64,000 nt of DNA from Laguncularia racemosa (Eukaryota; Streptophyta; Magnoliopsida; Myrtales; Combretaceae), in contig JBBMOL010000137.1 in the NCBI GenBank assembly GCA_037954665.1, forward strand, positions 62,001 to 126,000, in the 5' to 3' direction. The notes under the pieces were generated by a model. That model worked only from the letters and a program-made list of their open reading frames with translations, made no database searches and had not been told where the DNA came from. This document shows, piece after piece, positions 33,760 to 44,669 of the stretch (position 1 is its first letter; each line of letters starts with the position of its first letter). A program made the translations under genes and the position numbers.

Positions 33760-34960
33760 CAAAACAAGATTCCAATTGGGTTGAGGCCAATCAAGAGCTT
33801 TTGGCATTAAAGTCTAACCAAACTTGGGAATTAACTACATTACCTATAGGGAAGCACTCATAGTAGCTAAAAGTTGTAACCAAGTTGAAGGTGTTCATTA
33901 TGCACACACTTTTTCACCAGTAGCTAAACTCACTTTAGTTCATGTTCTCTTGGCTATAGCTCCCATCAACGTTGGCATGCACATCAATGGGATGTCAATA
34001 ATGCTTTCTTTTCATGGATACGGAGATGAAGGTATTTATATGCATCCACCAAATGGTTATACATAAGCAGCTTCGAGTCAAGTTTGTAAGCTTGTTAAGT
34101 CTCTTTATGGACTTAAACAAGCTTCAAGATAATGGACCAGGGAATTTTCAAAATTTTTCTGTCTCTTAGATTTCAACAATCAAAATTGGATTATTTGTGG
34201 ATTGAAATTTAGATATTAGACTTTGGCTTTTTGCTAAATCAATGAAAATTTGCTTAAGATATTTTGTCATATGCTGGTATGATAGTAGCCAAACCATCCC
34301 TTGTCCCTTTACCATTAAGTTTATTTTTCAACAATCATTTAGGTGATTTACTTTCGGATCTAAGTTTGTTCATACGGTGGGTTAGTTGGCTTCTATACTT
34401 GACAATTACTTAACCTGATTTATTGTATGTAGTATATTAGTTTGTTTCTTCACTGAGAACTACTCTTTTAAATGCAACACTTCATGCTATTTCAAAGGGA
34501 TCATTGATTAAGGCTTGTTTTTCTCTTCTTCTAGTTCTCTTCATTTACTTAAAAGTGATGCTGATTGGGGTGCTTCCTAAGTTGATAAAATATCCTTAAG
34601 AGGGTATTATATTTTTCTTGGGACTTCAATAGTTTTTTAAAAAACAAAGAAACAAACTATGAATTCTACTTCATCAATTGAGGCTAAGTATAGGAGCATG
34701 GCCTCTATTAAAAAAGAGTTGTTATGAGTGTCCTATCTTTTATGAGATCTTGGTATTCATTTTTCTCTTCTTGTTACACTCTTTACTAATAGTAAATCAG
34801 CGGCTGAAAATCCTTATCTCTATGAATGCACAAAGCACAAAGAGCTCCACATTCATTTTACTTATGACCATGTTAGTTTTGGTTTCTAGAAGATAGTACA
34901 GGTTACTTCTCATTGTCATTTAGCTGGTACCATGGCTAAATCAGTTGGTGTTACTCAATT
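33760..34960 (+). pseudogene. Reverse transcriptase and RNase H remnants of element F
   Basis: HYAHTFSPVAKLTLVHVLLA at about 33893 and VCKLVKSLYGLKQASR near 34083 are copia RT strings. Between 34150 and 34560 the sequence is heavily decayed. RNase H hints, such as a SSIEAKYRSMA-like stretch near 34672, end the coding part. Confidence 0.7.
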
Positions 34961-35031
34961 TACATCTGTTCGGTCCAAGTTGAGTCTGATCTATCCAAGT
35001 TGAGCTTTTTACGAATCGCGGGGGCGGGTGG

Positions 35032-35271
35032 TGGAGATAGAAGTTTGTATTTTTTTTATTTATATTAGTTTGCATATATATTTTTGCATGTCTTATTAAT
35101 AGAATTGTATAAATACCTTGTACGCAACATGTAAGTTTAGTCAGTTACAAAATTCAGATAATTTCTTCATAACACCTGTCTTCTGTGTTACTGCTTCATC
35201 TCTGTCTCACAAACACATATTACAAGCAAGCACATTTAGTTTTTGTTTCTTTTCAATTACAGAGTTCAACA
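35032..35271 (+). repeat. 3' LTR of element F
   Basis: 240 bp, tggagatagaag to gttcaaca, pairing with 30622-30854. Confidence 0.88.
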
Positions 35272-35276
35272 CTTGG

Positions 35277-37048
35277 ATGGTACAAACGAAACGCGTTCCT
35301 TTTTTTAATTAGTAGACGTTAAGCAGCATTAGCGAAGTAATCAACAACTTGATTAGTCTCTCTCGGTATGCAGTAGATCCGGCCCCACTTGTTTAAAGAG
35401 CACAGAGTTGAATAAGTGATGTCACTGCCCATGTGAGCATTGACAAAGACTTCACTATTAGAAGCACTAGAAGACTCATTGGAAAGCCCCCAAAAGCAAT
35501 ATATATATATATATTCATCGGGATGTTCATGTCCACGTGGGTCTGTTCTTAGTATGAGGACCTTTTTGACTTAATAGAACCTACTGTCACTTGGGGGAAT
35601 TATCAGCGTGCATTGCGAATGAAACCAGCATGCACTAAAAAGAGTTGATAGGCATTACGACCATATTTTTGGTTTTAACAAAGAGTTGATCAAATCAGCA
35701 ATGAATATTTGTGTAATGCTAATAAATTTTTCCGTAATGCAAATAATTTTTTCTACCAAAATAGACCATGTCCTAAGAATATCTGGACGAGTAGTCCAAT
35801 TGTTTATTTCAGAATTCACGTTCGAATCAACTATCTAATTACTATTCAATATTCATTTCTTTCACCAGAAAGTCTTTTTCTTTTTCTTTTTTTCTTTTTT
35901 CTTTACCAAATACATGTTGAAAGAGAAAAGACTCAAACCTATTTCATCCGAAAGGAAGAAAAGTGCTCACCTCAACTAGACTATAAGACCTTCACTTTCT
36001 CCACAAAGTCTAAAAGCCACAAAATTTCATTTCAACGTGTATTACTATATGTAATCTCTAACAAATGCTAAAGACGAATGAACAAGTTAAATAATGGAGT
36101 TATTTCAATGAACATTAAATAACAAAATAATTTTAGAAAATGTGGCCTTTTACTTTTCTTTTTATTCACCATTAACCACAATAGATAATGAATTTAACAA
36201 AGCTGAATTTTATTCATAACATCCTTTTTCTTCTTTTATTCCTTTTCCAGAATATAGGTAAATTACTTTGTAATTTCCCTTATGATCTAATAATTTGCGT
36301 TAATATCATAATGTTTCAAATTTCCAAGCGATCTTCATAAAATTCTTAAAAACTGCTCTTTCTTTTTTTTCTTTTCTTTTTTGTAAGGAGGAAGGTACTA
36401 GCACTTAGAAAGCGTTTTGAAGAGCTTGATAACTGATCTCGATAAATAGCTATCATAGTCAGCTTCTAATATGAAGGAGAAAAAGAATTACTATAAATAT
36501 GACGGTATATGTCCACTTTTATTTATAGATATGAAATATGTAATATTTTTTAAACAATATGTAAATATGTCCGAACCTTTTTTTCACTCCCTAAGCAATC
36601 AATTTTGATCGCAATTCTAAATTTGAGCCTTATCACATAAGAATATGATCAATTTCTTTAAAGTAAACTGTAAATAAATCCTTTAAAGTTATAGGTCCCA
36701 GCCATATGTATTTTGCAATTCCATAAGTGGTCCACTTCATCACTTAAATTACAAAGATGGACAAGTCTGATTAAAGTGGGGTAGTTAATTTGTCATTGAT
36801 TTCACACATAAAATGTAAAAGTTAACCTAAACACGTCATGCCCGAAACAAATCTAAATCCTAATCTCAAGAAGCTAGAGTGTGCTATTGTGAAAAAATTT
36901 CGGCTATTTGAGTTCACATTTGGCCCTACTCACTCTCTCATGCACTCAATATGAAAACAAGCACTGCCTCAGGCCCTAGTGGCTCTATACACTGTACTAT
37001 ACTTAATTTAATCAAAATATGACATGCATGATGACGACAGAAAAAGTC
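35277..37048. repeat. Segmental duplication, copy 2, blocks c and d
   Basis: This matches copy 1 from about 8616 to 14450, without the hAT element and the 10370-13150 insertion. The hAT empty site is at about 35455-35470 (cttcactattagaagcacta). A short (ta)n run sits at 35500-35515. The match carries on into the promoter region of the repeat-protein gene. Confidence 0.75.
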
Positions 37049-38008
37049 AAAACTGATACGAACCACACTAACCCGTGACGAAACCCAATACCAATATGTT
37101 CGGAAATTCGTTGCCTAAGACGCCCAAACACCTAAAGTGGAAAACCGCAACCCGTTGTCTATAAGCGAGACAAGAACCTTGGTATAAAAGTGAAGACGCC
37201 ACAATCGGGATGGAAGACCGATTGATAAGTCGGGATGAACGCTACGGAAATCAATTCGATAAGTTCGATTTAGTTCTTGAAGAACCAAGAGAGGTGCCTC
37301 TCAAAAGTGTTTAATGTTCAAAGATGTCTAATCTAAGTTGTTCTAAACCCTAGGAGCTTTTATACTAGGGTTACAATTCGTGTAAAAACAAGTCCAAAAC
37401 GACGTAGTTTAGTTAAGTAACATAAAAACGCGAAACAGAACAAGCTGGCCGACAGGGGATACACGGCCTGTGTACACGCCCATGTACTTTGGCCGTGTAC
37501 TTCTCTGTGCAACTTCTGGCAACATACACGCTCGTGTACTTTGACCGTGTATCTTCTGTGCAACTTCTGGCAACATACACGCCCGTGTACTTTAGCCGTG
37601 CATCTTTCTATGCAACTTCTGACAACATACACGCCCATGTACTTTAGCCGTGTATCTTTCTGTGGATTTGCTTGACTCCATACACGGTCGTGCCTTAAAA
37701 ATACACGCCCTCTTCAACCCGTGTCCAGTATAACTTGTACAAAAGCAAGGGTCTTCCAATGGTTGTTCCAATCCGTTCCAACTTCATGATTGCTCCAATC
37801 CTTTCCGGCTTCATGGACAACCTTTATCAACCCGTTAAGTGCTTCCTTGAATCGTTTTGCTCGATTTCTTGTGATCGGTCTAGGCAGCACTTCAAGAGGA
37901 TCCACATTTCTTCTTCCGGCTTGGCTCTCATCATGGATCTCATCAAAAACCAAATGCTATAAAAGGGAGGTTTCGAAGCTCACTTCTCCACAACCCACTT
38001 CACTCACT
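36860..38008 (+). pseudogene. Copy 2 of repeat-protein promoter, coding region lost
   Basis: 36860-37048 matches the promoter of copy 1, including CATGCATG at 37023-37030 and gatgacgacag beside it. 37951-38008 matches the TATA box (ctataaaag at 37957-37965) and the leader acttctccacaacccacttc. Solo LTR G separates the two halves. The leader stops at about 38008, where truncated gypsy A begins, and no coding sequence of this copy was found in the window. It is a promoter without a gene. Confidence 0.8.
37054..37945 (-). mobile_element. Solo LTR G of a Ty3/gypsy element
   Basis: 892 bp starting tgatacgaacc and ending ctcatca, with aaaac duplicated at 37049-37053 and 37946-37950. Copies 1 and 3 lack it at the same promoter position. 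On the minus strand, 37714-37953 reads PLEVLPRPITRNRAKRFKEA, a string found at the C-terminus of gypsy polyproteins that overlap the LTR start, so it points minus. It contains about four imperfect copies of a 60-bp unit around acacgcccgtgtactttagc at 37490-37665. A lone LTR is left when the two LTRs recombine. Confidence 0.85.
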
Positions 38009-38342
38009 GTGAGTATCAGGAGTATCCCCAGAAGCCTACATGGCCTTATACACGACTGTGTATAAGGCAGATGACGGACGTGTATACATATATTTATTTT
38101 CACGTGTACATAAATATTTCCTTTTTTACTTATTTCCTTGAGGACTATATATAGTTGCTAGGTCATTTTTAGGGTTAGTTTTTTCTTTTGTCAAATATAC
38201 ACATTTAGAGAAGAGTTTTCTTTGTTTTCTCGATTGTGCGCAATTGAGATTTTCAAGGAATAAACTCAGAATTATTCTTTGTTTATTCGTGAGGTCCAAT
38301 CCTAGAATTGGTCTCGTGTTTTACGCTTTCCTCGCTGTGTCA
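38009..38342 (+). repeat. Truncated 5' LTR of element A
   Basis: Matches about 43152-43464 of the 3' LTR from gagtatccccagaag onward, ending cgctgtgtca. By eye the last 220 bp differ at about 15 sites. The beginning of the LTR (equivalent to 42980-43150) is missing. It contains a TATA-like ctatatatag at about 38145 in a position where LTR promoters lie. Confidence 0.85.
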
Positions 38343-38344
38343 GT

Positions 38345-38356
38345 TGGTATCAGAGT
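38345..38356 (+). promoter_or_regulatory. Primer binding site, element A
   Basis: tggtatcagagt, matching initiator methionine tRNA, starts two bases after the LTR end. Confidence 0.85.
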
Positions 38357-38375
38357 AAGGCAACTTCCTGCGGAG

Positions 38376-39235
38376 ATGTCGGCTAACGACGGTGTTGACG
38401 GCGGTCACGTTCTCGACCTAGATCGGGATGCGGAAGTCCAAGGAGTCAATCAATGGGCTCCAAGGACGGTGGTCGAAGCCATGGAATAGAGACTCGGGTG
38501 CATAGAGCAGCGTTTGGAAGACCTGATTGTGTGTTTCGATGCCATGGTGATGGGCCACAACGGAAACAGGGATGTTGTTGGGAATCAACCAGTCGCTCAT
38601 GGCAGTCACTCGTGGCAGTCCTATCAATCAACCTGCAGCCACGAATCAGTGGAATCAAAGGCTAGACGAGAGTTCTTCTGAGGAAGAGGGTGAATTCCTA
38701 TAGAGGAGGGGACAACTACCGAAGAGAGGCGGTGTTGGTGGTGGCAGATATCGCGGGGTCGAAGACCAAATTGATCAGGAGTATGGTGGTGGATATCGGA
38801 GAAACCACCAAGGATACGATCGTATAGATGGCGGTGATTTCCGTCTCAAGGTAGATATTCCATCCTTTAATGGTAATCTTAATATAGAAGATTTCCTGGA
38901 TTGACTTGCAGAAGTTGATAGATTTTTTTACTATATGGAGGTACCCGAGGATAGGAGAGTACGGTTGGTTGCTTGTAGGCTGAAAGGAGGGGCATCTGCA
39001 TGGTGGGATCGTTTGTAGAACCAGAGGTAGAGAGAGGGAAAGCAACCTATAAGGACATGGTACCGCATGAAGAACCTGTTGCAGAGGGATTTTCTACCAC
39101 CCGACTATGAGTAGATCCTCTTCCAGTAGTACCAACGATGTCACCAGGGACAGAGGACGATGCATGAATACACCGCTAAGTTTATGAGGCTGGCGAAGAG
39201 GAATGATCTGAGGGAGACCGAGGGTTAGTAGGTAA
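38376..39235 (+). pseudogene. Gag N-terminal and core region of element A
   Basis: A start codon at 38376 opens MSANDGVDGGHVLDLDRD. After a frame change, 38850-39231 encodes a gag core with YMEVPEDRRVRLVACRLKGG and TWYRMKNLLQRDFLPPDYE. In that frame there are seven stops: TGA at 38902 and TAG at 39016, 39028, 39112, 39127, 39226 and 39229, mostly where family members have Gln or Trp. Gag would build the particle. Confidence 0.8.
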
Positions 39236-39243
39236 CGCGATTT

Positions 39244-39945
39244 GTGGACCGGTTGAAACCCCAGATTAGGGATAAAATCGGGGTGACGGTGTTCAGAACT
39301 GTCAATGAGGCAAAGAATTTGGCCCTTAGAGCTGAGATGATGATTCAAGAACAGAGTGCAAGGCTTGGTGGGGGCAAAAGAAATTATGTGTATGATAGTA
39401 TTGGTAGTGGAAGCTGGGTGGTTGGTGAAAGGGTTAGAGGAGTAGTCGAGAAACCAGCTAGAAGTATAGAGAAGAAAGAAGACAAGGCTGAGGGAAAGAA
39501 GCCTCTTGAGAGAAAAGAGACCCCAAGGCAAAGTAATCCGTATGCTAAACCGATTTTGGGGAAGTGCTATAGGTGTAATCAATCGGGGCACCGATCTAAC
39601 GAATGCCCGAATCGACGGACTATAAACATTGTCGAGAAGGAGGAAGAGGAGGAAGTGTGCTGTGAACCGGATGGTGAAGATGAATATTATGATGAGGTTG
39701 ATGATGGAGTGGAACCGAGCTATGTGATCAGAAGGATGATGCTGGCACCGAAACAGGAGGGTAGTTCGCATCGACACCAGCTGTTTTGCACTAGGTGGAC
39801 AATTGGTGGGAGAGTGTTCGACCTGATTATTGACAATGGGAGTTATGAGAACATAATCGGGAGAGAGGTTGTGAAACGACTCCAGCTACCGATAGAGAAA
39901 CATCCGAACCCTTACACCATAAGGTGGATTAAGGCGGCGGAGTGA
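39244..39945 (+). pseudogene. Gag end, zinc knuckle and protease of element A
   Basis: The 233-codon frame starts with VDRLKPQIRDKIG-like gag sequence. Residues 108-121 are a CCHC zinc knuckle, CYRCNQSGHRSNEC, that would bind RNA. An acidic linker follows. From about residue 190 it reads VFDLIIDNGSYENIIG, the protease active-site region, with DNG instead of DSG/DTG. It ends at a TGA where the protease should continue, and the frame resumes near 39948. Confidence 0.85.
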
Positions 39946-40068
39946 ATTGAGGTGAAGGAGAGGTGTCAAGTTCCATTCTCGATAGGTAAATATCGAGATG
40001 AATTCTATTGTGACATCGTCGATATGGATGCCTGCCACTTGTTATTCGGATAACCTTGGCAGTTTGAC

Positions 40069-41004
40069 ATGGATGCCCAACATGCCGGGAAAGAAAATAA
40101 GTATAGGTTGGAGAAAGGGGGCGTGAAATATACATTGCTGCCATTGACGGATAAACGACCCAAGATACAAAGGGCGGAAGGGAAATCCTTTCTGATAATC
40201 ACTCAGTCAGAGAAGGAGATGACCGAGGACATCAAAGAATCCCGATTAATGCATGCTCTTGTTGTGAAAAATGCGGGAGAAGATGTGGGTAGTGTAGAGG
40301 CTCCAGAGGAAGTAAAGGGGGTATTAGAAGAGTTCAAAGAGGTAGTGCCGGAAGATTTACCAGAAGGGTTACCTCCATTGCGAGACATCCAACACCACAT
40401 TGACTTGGTGCTTGGGGCTAGCCTTCCTAATCTCCCTCATTATAGGATGGGGCCCAAAGAGACGGAAGTCCTACAGGAGAAAGTCCAGGAATTACTGGAT
40501 AAAGGATTCATCAGGGATAGCATGAGCCCATGTGCCATTCCGGCGCTATTGATGCCCAAGAAGGGTGGTAGTTGGAGGATATGTGTGGACAACCATGCGA
40601 TCAACAAGATCACAATTGGGTATAAATTCCCAATTCCTCGCATTGAAGACATGTTGGATAGGCTGAATGGAGCGGTAATATTTTCGAAGGTGGATCTTAG
40701 GAGTGGGTATCATCAGATTCGGGTCAGACCTAGGGATGAATGGAAAACCGCTTTCAAGACGAAGGAAGGGTTGTACGAATGGTTGGTTATGCCATTTGGC
40801 CTCAGCAATGCACCTAGTACCTTCATGCGTGTAATGAATCAGGTACTTAAACCTTTCATTGGTAGGTTTGTGGTAGTATACTTTGATGATATCTTAATAT
40901 ATAGCAAAACTAAAGATGAGCACTTAGTGCATTTGAAAAGTGTATTAACTATGCTGAAAGAGAATAAACTTTACGCCAATCTCAAGAAGTGCATATTCAT
41001 GTAA
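40069..41004 (+). pseudogene. Reverse transcriptase of element A
   Basis: 311 codons. EEVKGVLEEFKEVVPEDLPE lies at about 76-95, a LPHYRMGPKETEVLQ block at 126-140, and CAIPALLMPKKGGSWRICVD near 160. The palm motif VVYFDDILIYSK near residues 273-284 keeps the YxDD catalytic pair. The frame ends at a TAA replacing a codon shortly after the thumb. A near-intact RT, it continues as connection and RNase H after this stop. Confidence 0.88.
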
Positions 41005-41823
41005 AAAAAGTTTCTATTCTTGGGTTTTGTAGTGAGTGGTGAGGGCATAACGGTGGATGATGATAAGGTAAGGGCCATTAGAGATTGACCCACTCCCAAA
41101 ACGATCACTGATTTGAGGAGCTTCTTGGGGTTGGCAGGATTTTATAAGCGCTTTGTACGACATTTCAGCACTGTCGTTGCCCCATTAACTAAGTGCCTGA
41201 AGAAAGGAAAGTTTCATTGGGATGGGGAGGTTGAGTCTGGGTTTGTTGTGCTCAAAAAAAGATTGTATAGTGCGCCGGTGTTGGCATTACCAGACTTTGA
41301 CAAACTATTTGAAGTGGACTGTAATGCCAGCGGTGTGGGCATTAGAGCCGTATTATCTCAGGAGAAGAGACCCGTAGCCTTCCATAGTGAGAAGCTCTAT
41401 GAAGCCAGGAGGAGCTGGTCCACTTATGATAAAGAGTTTTATTCCATGGTCAGAGCTTTGAGGATGTGGGAGCACTACTTGGTTGGTAAAAAGTTTATCC
41501 TATACTTGGATTGTGTCGCTCTAAAACACCTGAGTAATCAGACCCGTATTTGTAAAGACATGCATGCTAGATGGATCCAATTTCTGCAAAAGTTTCCATT
41601 CCACCTAATGCACAAATCCAAGGTCCAAAATAAGGTGGCAGATGCATTATGTAGGAGAGCGGATTTATTGGTCACCATGAGGGCTGAGGTGGTAGGTTTT
41701 GAGCAGCTAAAGGAAATGTATGAGGAGGATGTGGATTTCGGGACTATATGGAGAAAATGTATCAATCAAGAACCCAATGATAGTTACTATATCCTGGAGG
41801 GTTACTTAATGAGGGGCAATTAA
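41005..41823 (+). pseudogene. RT connection and RNase H of element A
   Basis: Reading resumes with FLGFVVSGEGITVDDDKVRA near 41017, a stop at about 41088 (TGA where Trp is usual), then SFLGLAGFYKRFVRHFS. RNase H motifs FEVDCNASGVGIRAVLSQ (second residue block around 41310) and SEKLYEARRSWSTYDKEFYS follow. It ends in NKVADALCRRADLL near 41630 and a spacer, stopping at 41821. Confidence 0.85.
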
Positions 41824-41844
41824 CTTTGTATTCCTGAATTATCC

Positions 41845-42993
41845 TTGAGGGAAAAATTGATTAAGGACCTACATGGAGGGGGACTAGCCGGACATCTGGG
41901 GCGCGATAAGACTCTAGCGGCAGTGACTGTAAGATATCATTGGCCTCAGCTGAGAAGAGATGTAGGGAGAATCGTGCAAAGGTGCTACGTTTGTCAGACA
42001 TCTAAAGGACATTCTCAGAATACTGGGTTGTACACTCCATTACCAGTACCTGAGAATATCTGGGAGGATCTATCTGCGGACTTCGTGTTAGGTTTGCCTC
42101 ATATACAACAAGGTGCTGATACTGTTTTTGTGGTTGTAGACAGGTTCTCCAAGATGGCTCACTTCATTCCTTATAGGAAGACGGCTGATGCATAAGGCGT
42201 TGTCAAGTTATTCTTTAAGGTGGTGGTCAGGTTGCATGGGGTTCCCAAGTCAATTACTTCCGATAGAGATACCCGGTTTCTTAGCCACTTCTAGAGGACA
42301 CTATGGTACATGTTCAATTCCTCCCTTAATTTTTGCAGCACAGCCCACCCTTAAACCGATAGGCAGACAGAGGTGACAAACAGGACCCTTGGCAACTTAA
42401 TATGAAGTATCTGTAGAGAGAAGCCATGACATTAGGATTTGGCACTTTCTCAAGCCGAATTCGCTTACAACAATTCCATCCATAAAACTATTGGGAAATC
42501 TCCTTTTTCAGTGGTCTATACGAAAGCGCCATCTCACGCATTAGATTTAGCTCTTTTGCCCAAGGGTGTAGAGTCCAATGTAGCTGGACAACACCTGATG
42601 GAACAATACCAAACTATGACGTCCGAAGTGAAAGAGAAGATCGAGAAGGTTAATGAGAAGTACAAGAAAGTAGCGGACAAGCATCGAAAGAAAAAACTAT
42701 TTGAGGTGGGAGATCAAGTGATGGTGTTCTTAAGGAAGGAACGCTTTCCCGTAGGCACTTATAGCAAATGGCAACTAAAGAAGTATGGTCCTTACAAGAT
42801 TGTCGCTAAGATAAATGATAATGCATATGTGGTCGGGCTTCTTGAAAGCATGAAGATGTCAAAAACATTCAATGTATCTAACTTATCTCCATTCTACTCG
42901 GATGACGACCCTCTATATCCAGAAGAGAACTCGAGGTCGAGTTCTTCATTGGTGGGAGAGAATTATGTGGGCATCGTAGCTGACACGGGTTGA
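41845..42993 (+). pseudogene. Integrase of element A
   Basis: The HHCC zinc finger is seen as GHLGRDKTLAA and then RCYVCQTSKG at 41890-42010. The core begins DLSADFVLGLPHIQQGADTV and VVVDRFSKMAHFIPY, then shifts frame near 42190. The second Asp block SITSDRDTRFLSHF is in another frame near 42250 and ends in a TAG. The C-terminal part, 42439-42993, is open and includes LAQAEFAYNNSIHK-like sequence and KKYGPYKIVAKINDNAYVV. Confidence 0.85.
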
Positions 42994-43464
42994 TCGGGCG
43001 TGTCTCTTACAAGGCACGGTCGTGTAATGTGTCTGGAAGCTCCCAGAAACATACACGGCCTCATGTATGGCCAGAAGGCACGACCGTGTGTTATGTTAGG
43101 ATCTTTCCTAGAAACATATACGGCCTCATACACGGCCAGAAGGCATGGCCGTGTGTTGTATCAAGAGTATCCCCAGAAGCCTACACAACCTTATACACGA
43201 CCATCTATAAGGTAGATGATGGACGTGTATACATATATATTTCCTTTTTTACCTGTTTCCCTGAGAACTATATATAGTTGCTTGGTCATTTTTAGGGTTA
43301 GTTTTTTCTTTTGTCAAATATACACATTTAGAGAAAAGTTTTGTCTATTTCCTCGATTGTGTGCAATTGAGATTTCAAGGAATAAACTCAGAATTATTCT
43401 TTGTTTATTCGTGAGGTCCATTCGTAGAATTGGTCTCGTGTTTTACGCTTTCCTCGCTACGTCA
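42980..43464 (+). repeat. 3' LTR of element A
   Basis: It starts near tgacacgggttgat and ends cgctacgtca. The first 200 bp contain four variants of cacggccgtgt (43013, 43056, 43080 and 43144 regions). The second half pairs with the truncated 5' LTR. Confidence 0.85.
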
Positions 43465-43797
43465 ATAACTTAGGATTTCTAAGTTGTAGGGTTTTCTATG
43501 TTGTTATGTGTGCTATATATGCCGTGCAAAGGAGCTAGCCAAAGACATCTTTGACATATGAAAAACACATTTTTCGTGAGTAAAGCGAAAACCACTTTTT
43601 GCTCTTTTGCAAATGAACTTTTCCATAGAATTTTTAACCAAATTACTAGGAATACCTATTGATAACTTTGGTTACAGTTAACAGGTTTGATTGGGTTCTA
43701 GTTATGCATCGTTTATTCAAGACGATCATCGGGGTAATTGAAACCAACTAGCATTGTCGGGATTCTAGGTTTAATATACCTAGGGTTTCACACATCA
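43465..43797 (+). repeat. Partial 5' LTR of element B
   Basis: It contains aacttaggatttctaagttg at its left and ends cacacatca, three bases before the primer binding site. The left end of the LTR is cut off by element A. Confidence 0.65.
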
Positions 43798-44669
43798 TTT
43801 AGTATCAGAGCTTTGGCTTCTTGAATCAAGTAAATTCTATCCTTTTCTTTAATTCATCTGTTGTTCTTTTCCATATTCGTCTATTGTTCTTTTCCATACT
43901 CGTTTGTTGTCTTTTCCATATTTATAGTTAGAAATTCGCATAAAAAAAATTCATGCTTGCTCAGTCATTACAATCCATTAGGGCTAACTGTATCCAGGTT
44001 TTCTTGAACAATTAATTGTATTCAATTCATAGCTTATCTACTAAAAAAAAAAGAATCAAATTTAGTTGCAAAAGAAAGAATTAAGAACAGAAATTCAAAA
44101 AAAAAAACAAGGAAAGGAATTTAGCAGTGAAAGAATTATAATTGCTGAAATCACAAGATAGTTTCTTTAATTGTCAATTACAGAATTAGTGGAGTCAATT
44201 TACTTTCCATATCAATTGTTTCCAATTCCTACCATAAACATATCTTTAATTGTCTAGGTTTGGAATCCGAATTGTAAACATCCCTTGAACAATCAGTTCC
44301 ATGGTGATCTTTTCCTTTTGTGTTTGATTGCAATTTCTGTCTAGTGGTGGATCTCTCCATATTAATTAGATTGTGTAGTTAGTACTCCTTCATTTACGCA
44401 ACTTAGGCCAATAGTAATCATTGGTGTTGACTTAGTAATTTGAGTTTAGGAGTCCCAAATTGAGTTCCTAGCAAAAGAATTACAAAAAGTAGGTTGTGAG
44501 ATCATATTTTGTGAGAGATATACATGAGTGGAATTGTGAGCATATCATTTGTGAGTAATACACGAGTGGGTGTGAGGAACATACTTATATATTTCTTGTA
44601 ATTGTGATCGTAACTTGTTGTAAATTTTATAATTATATCGGGACAAAACACTAATGGAGGGGAAAGTCA

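Larger units (their letters stand above)
30622..35271 (+). mobile_element. Decayed Ty1/copia retrotransposon F
   Basis: 4650 bp, with LTRs 30622-30854 and 35032-35271. Target duplication is cttag at 30617-30621 and cttgg at 35272-35276; copy 1 reads cttgg once near 8611. Gag, integrase, reverse transcriptase and RNase H follow in copia order (integrase before RT). It has many stops. A G-rich polypurine-like run, gcgggggcgggtgg, precedes the 3' LTR at about 35018-35031. Confidence 0.88.
38009..43464 (+). mobile_element. Ty3/gypsy retrotransposon A, left end truncated
   Basis: Plus-strand gypsy element with 3' LTR at about 42980-43464 and a 5' LTR that lacks its first 170 bp or so (38009-38342). 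Between them are primer site, gag with zinc knuckle, protease, reverse transcriptase, RNase H and integrase. Frames are long but separated by single stops or shifts. The left edge abuts the promoter of copy 2, and the right edge abuts the LTR of element B, so no target duplication can be matched; a deletion has probably removed the left end. Confidence 0.85.

Noticed and set aside
37360..37638. 92-codon repetitive frame with VCCQKLHR units
   Set aside because: It is a translation of the 60-bp tandem units inside solo LTR G and has no start context, signal or homolog to support a gene.
38244..38489. 81-codon open frame at the start of gypsy A as a separate gene
   Set aside because: It crosses the LTR end, the primer binding site and the gag start, so the upstream codons are LTR sequence read through.
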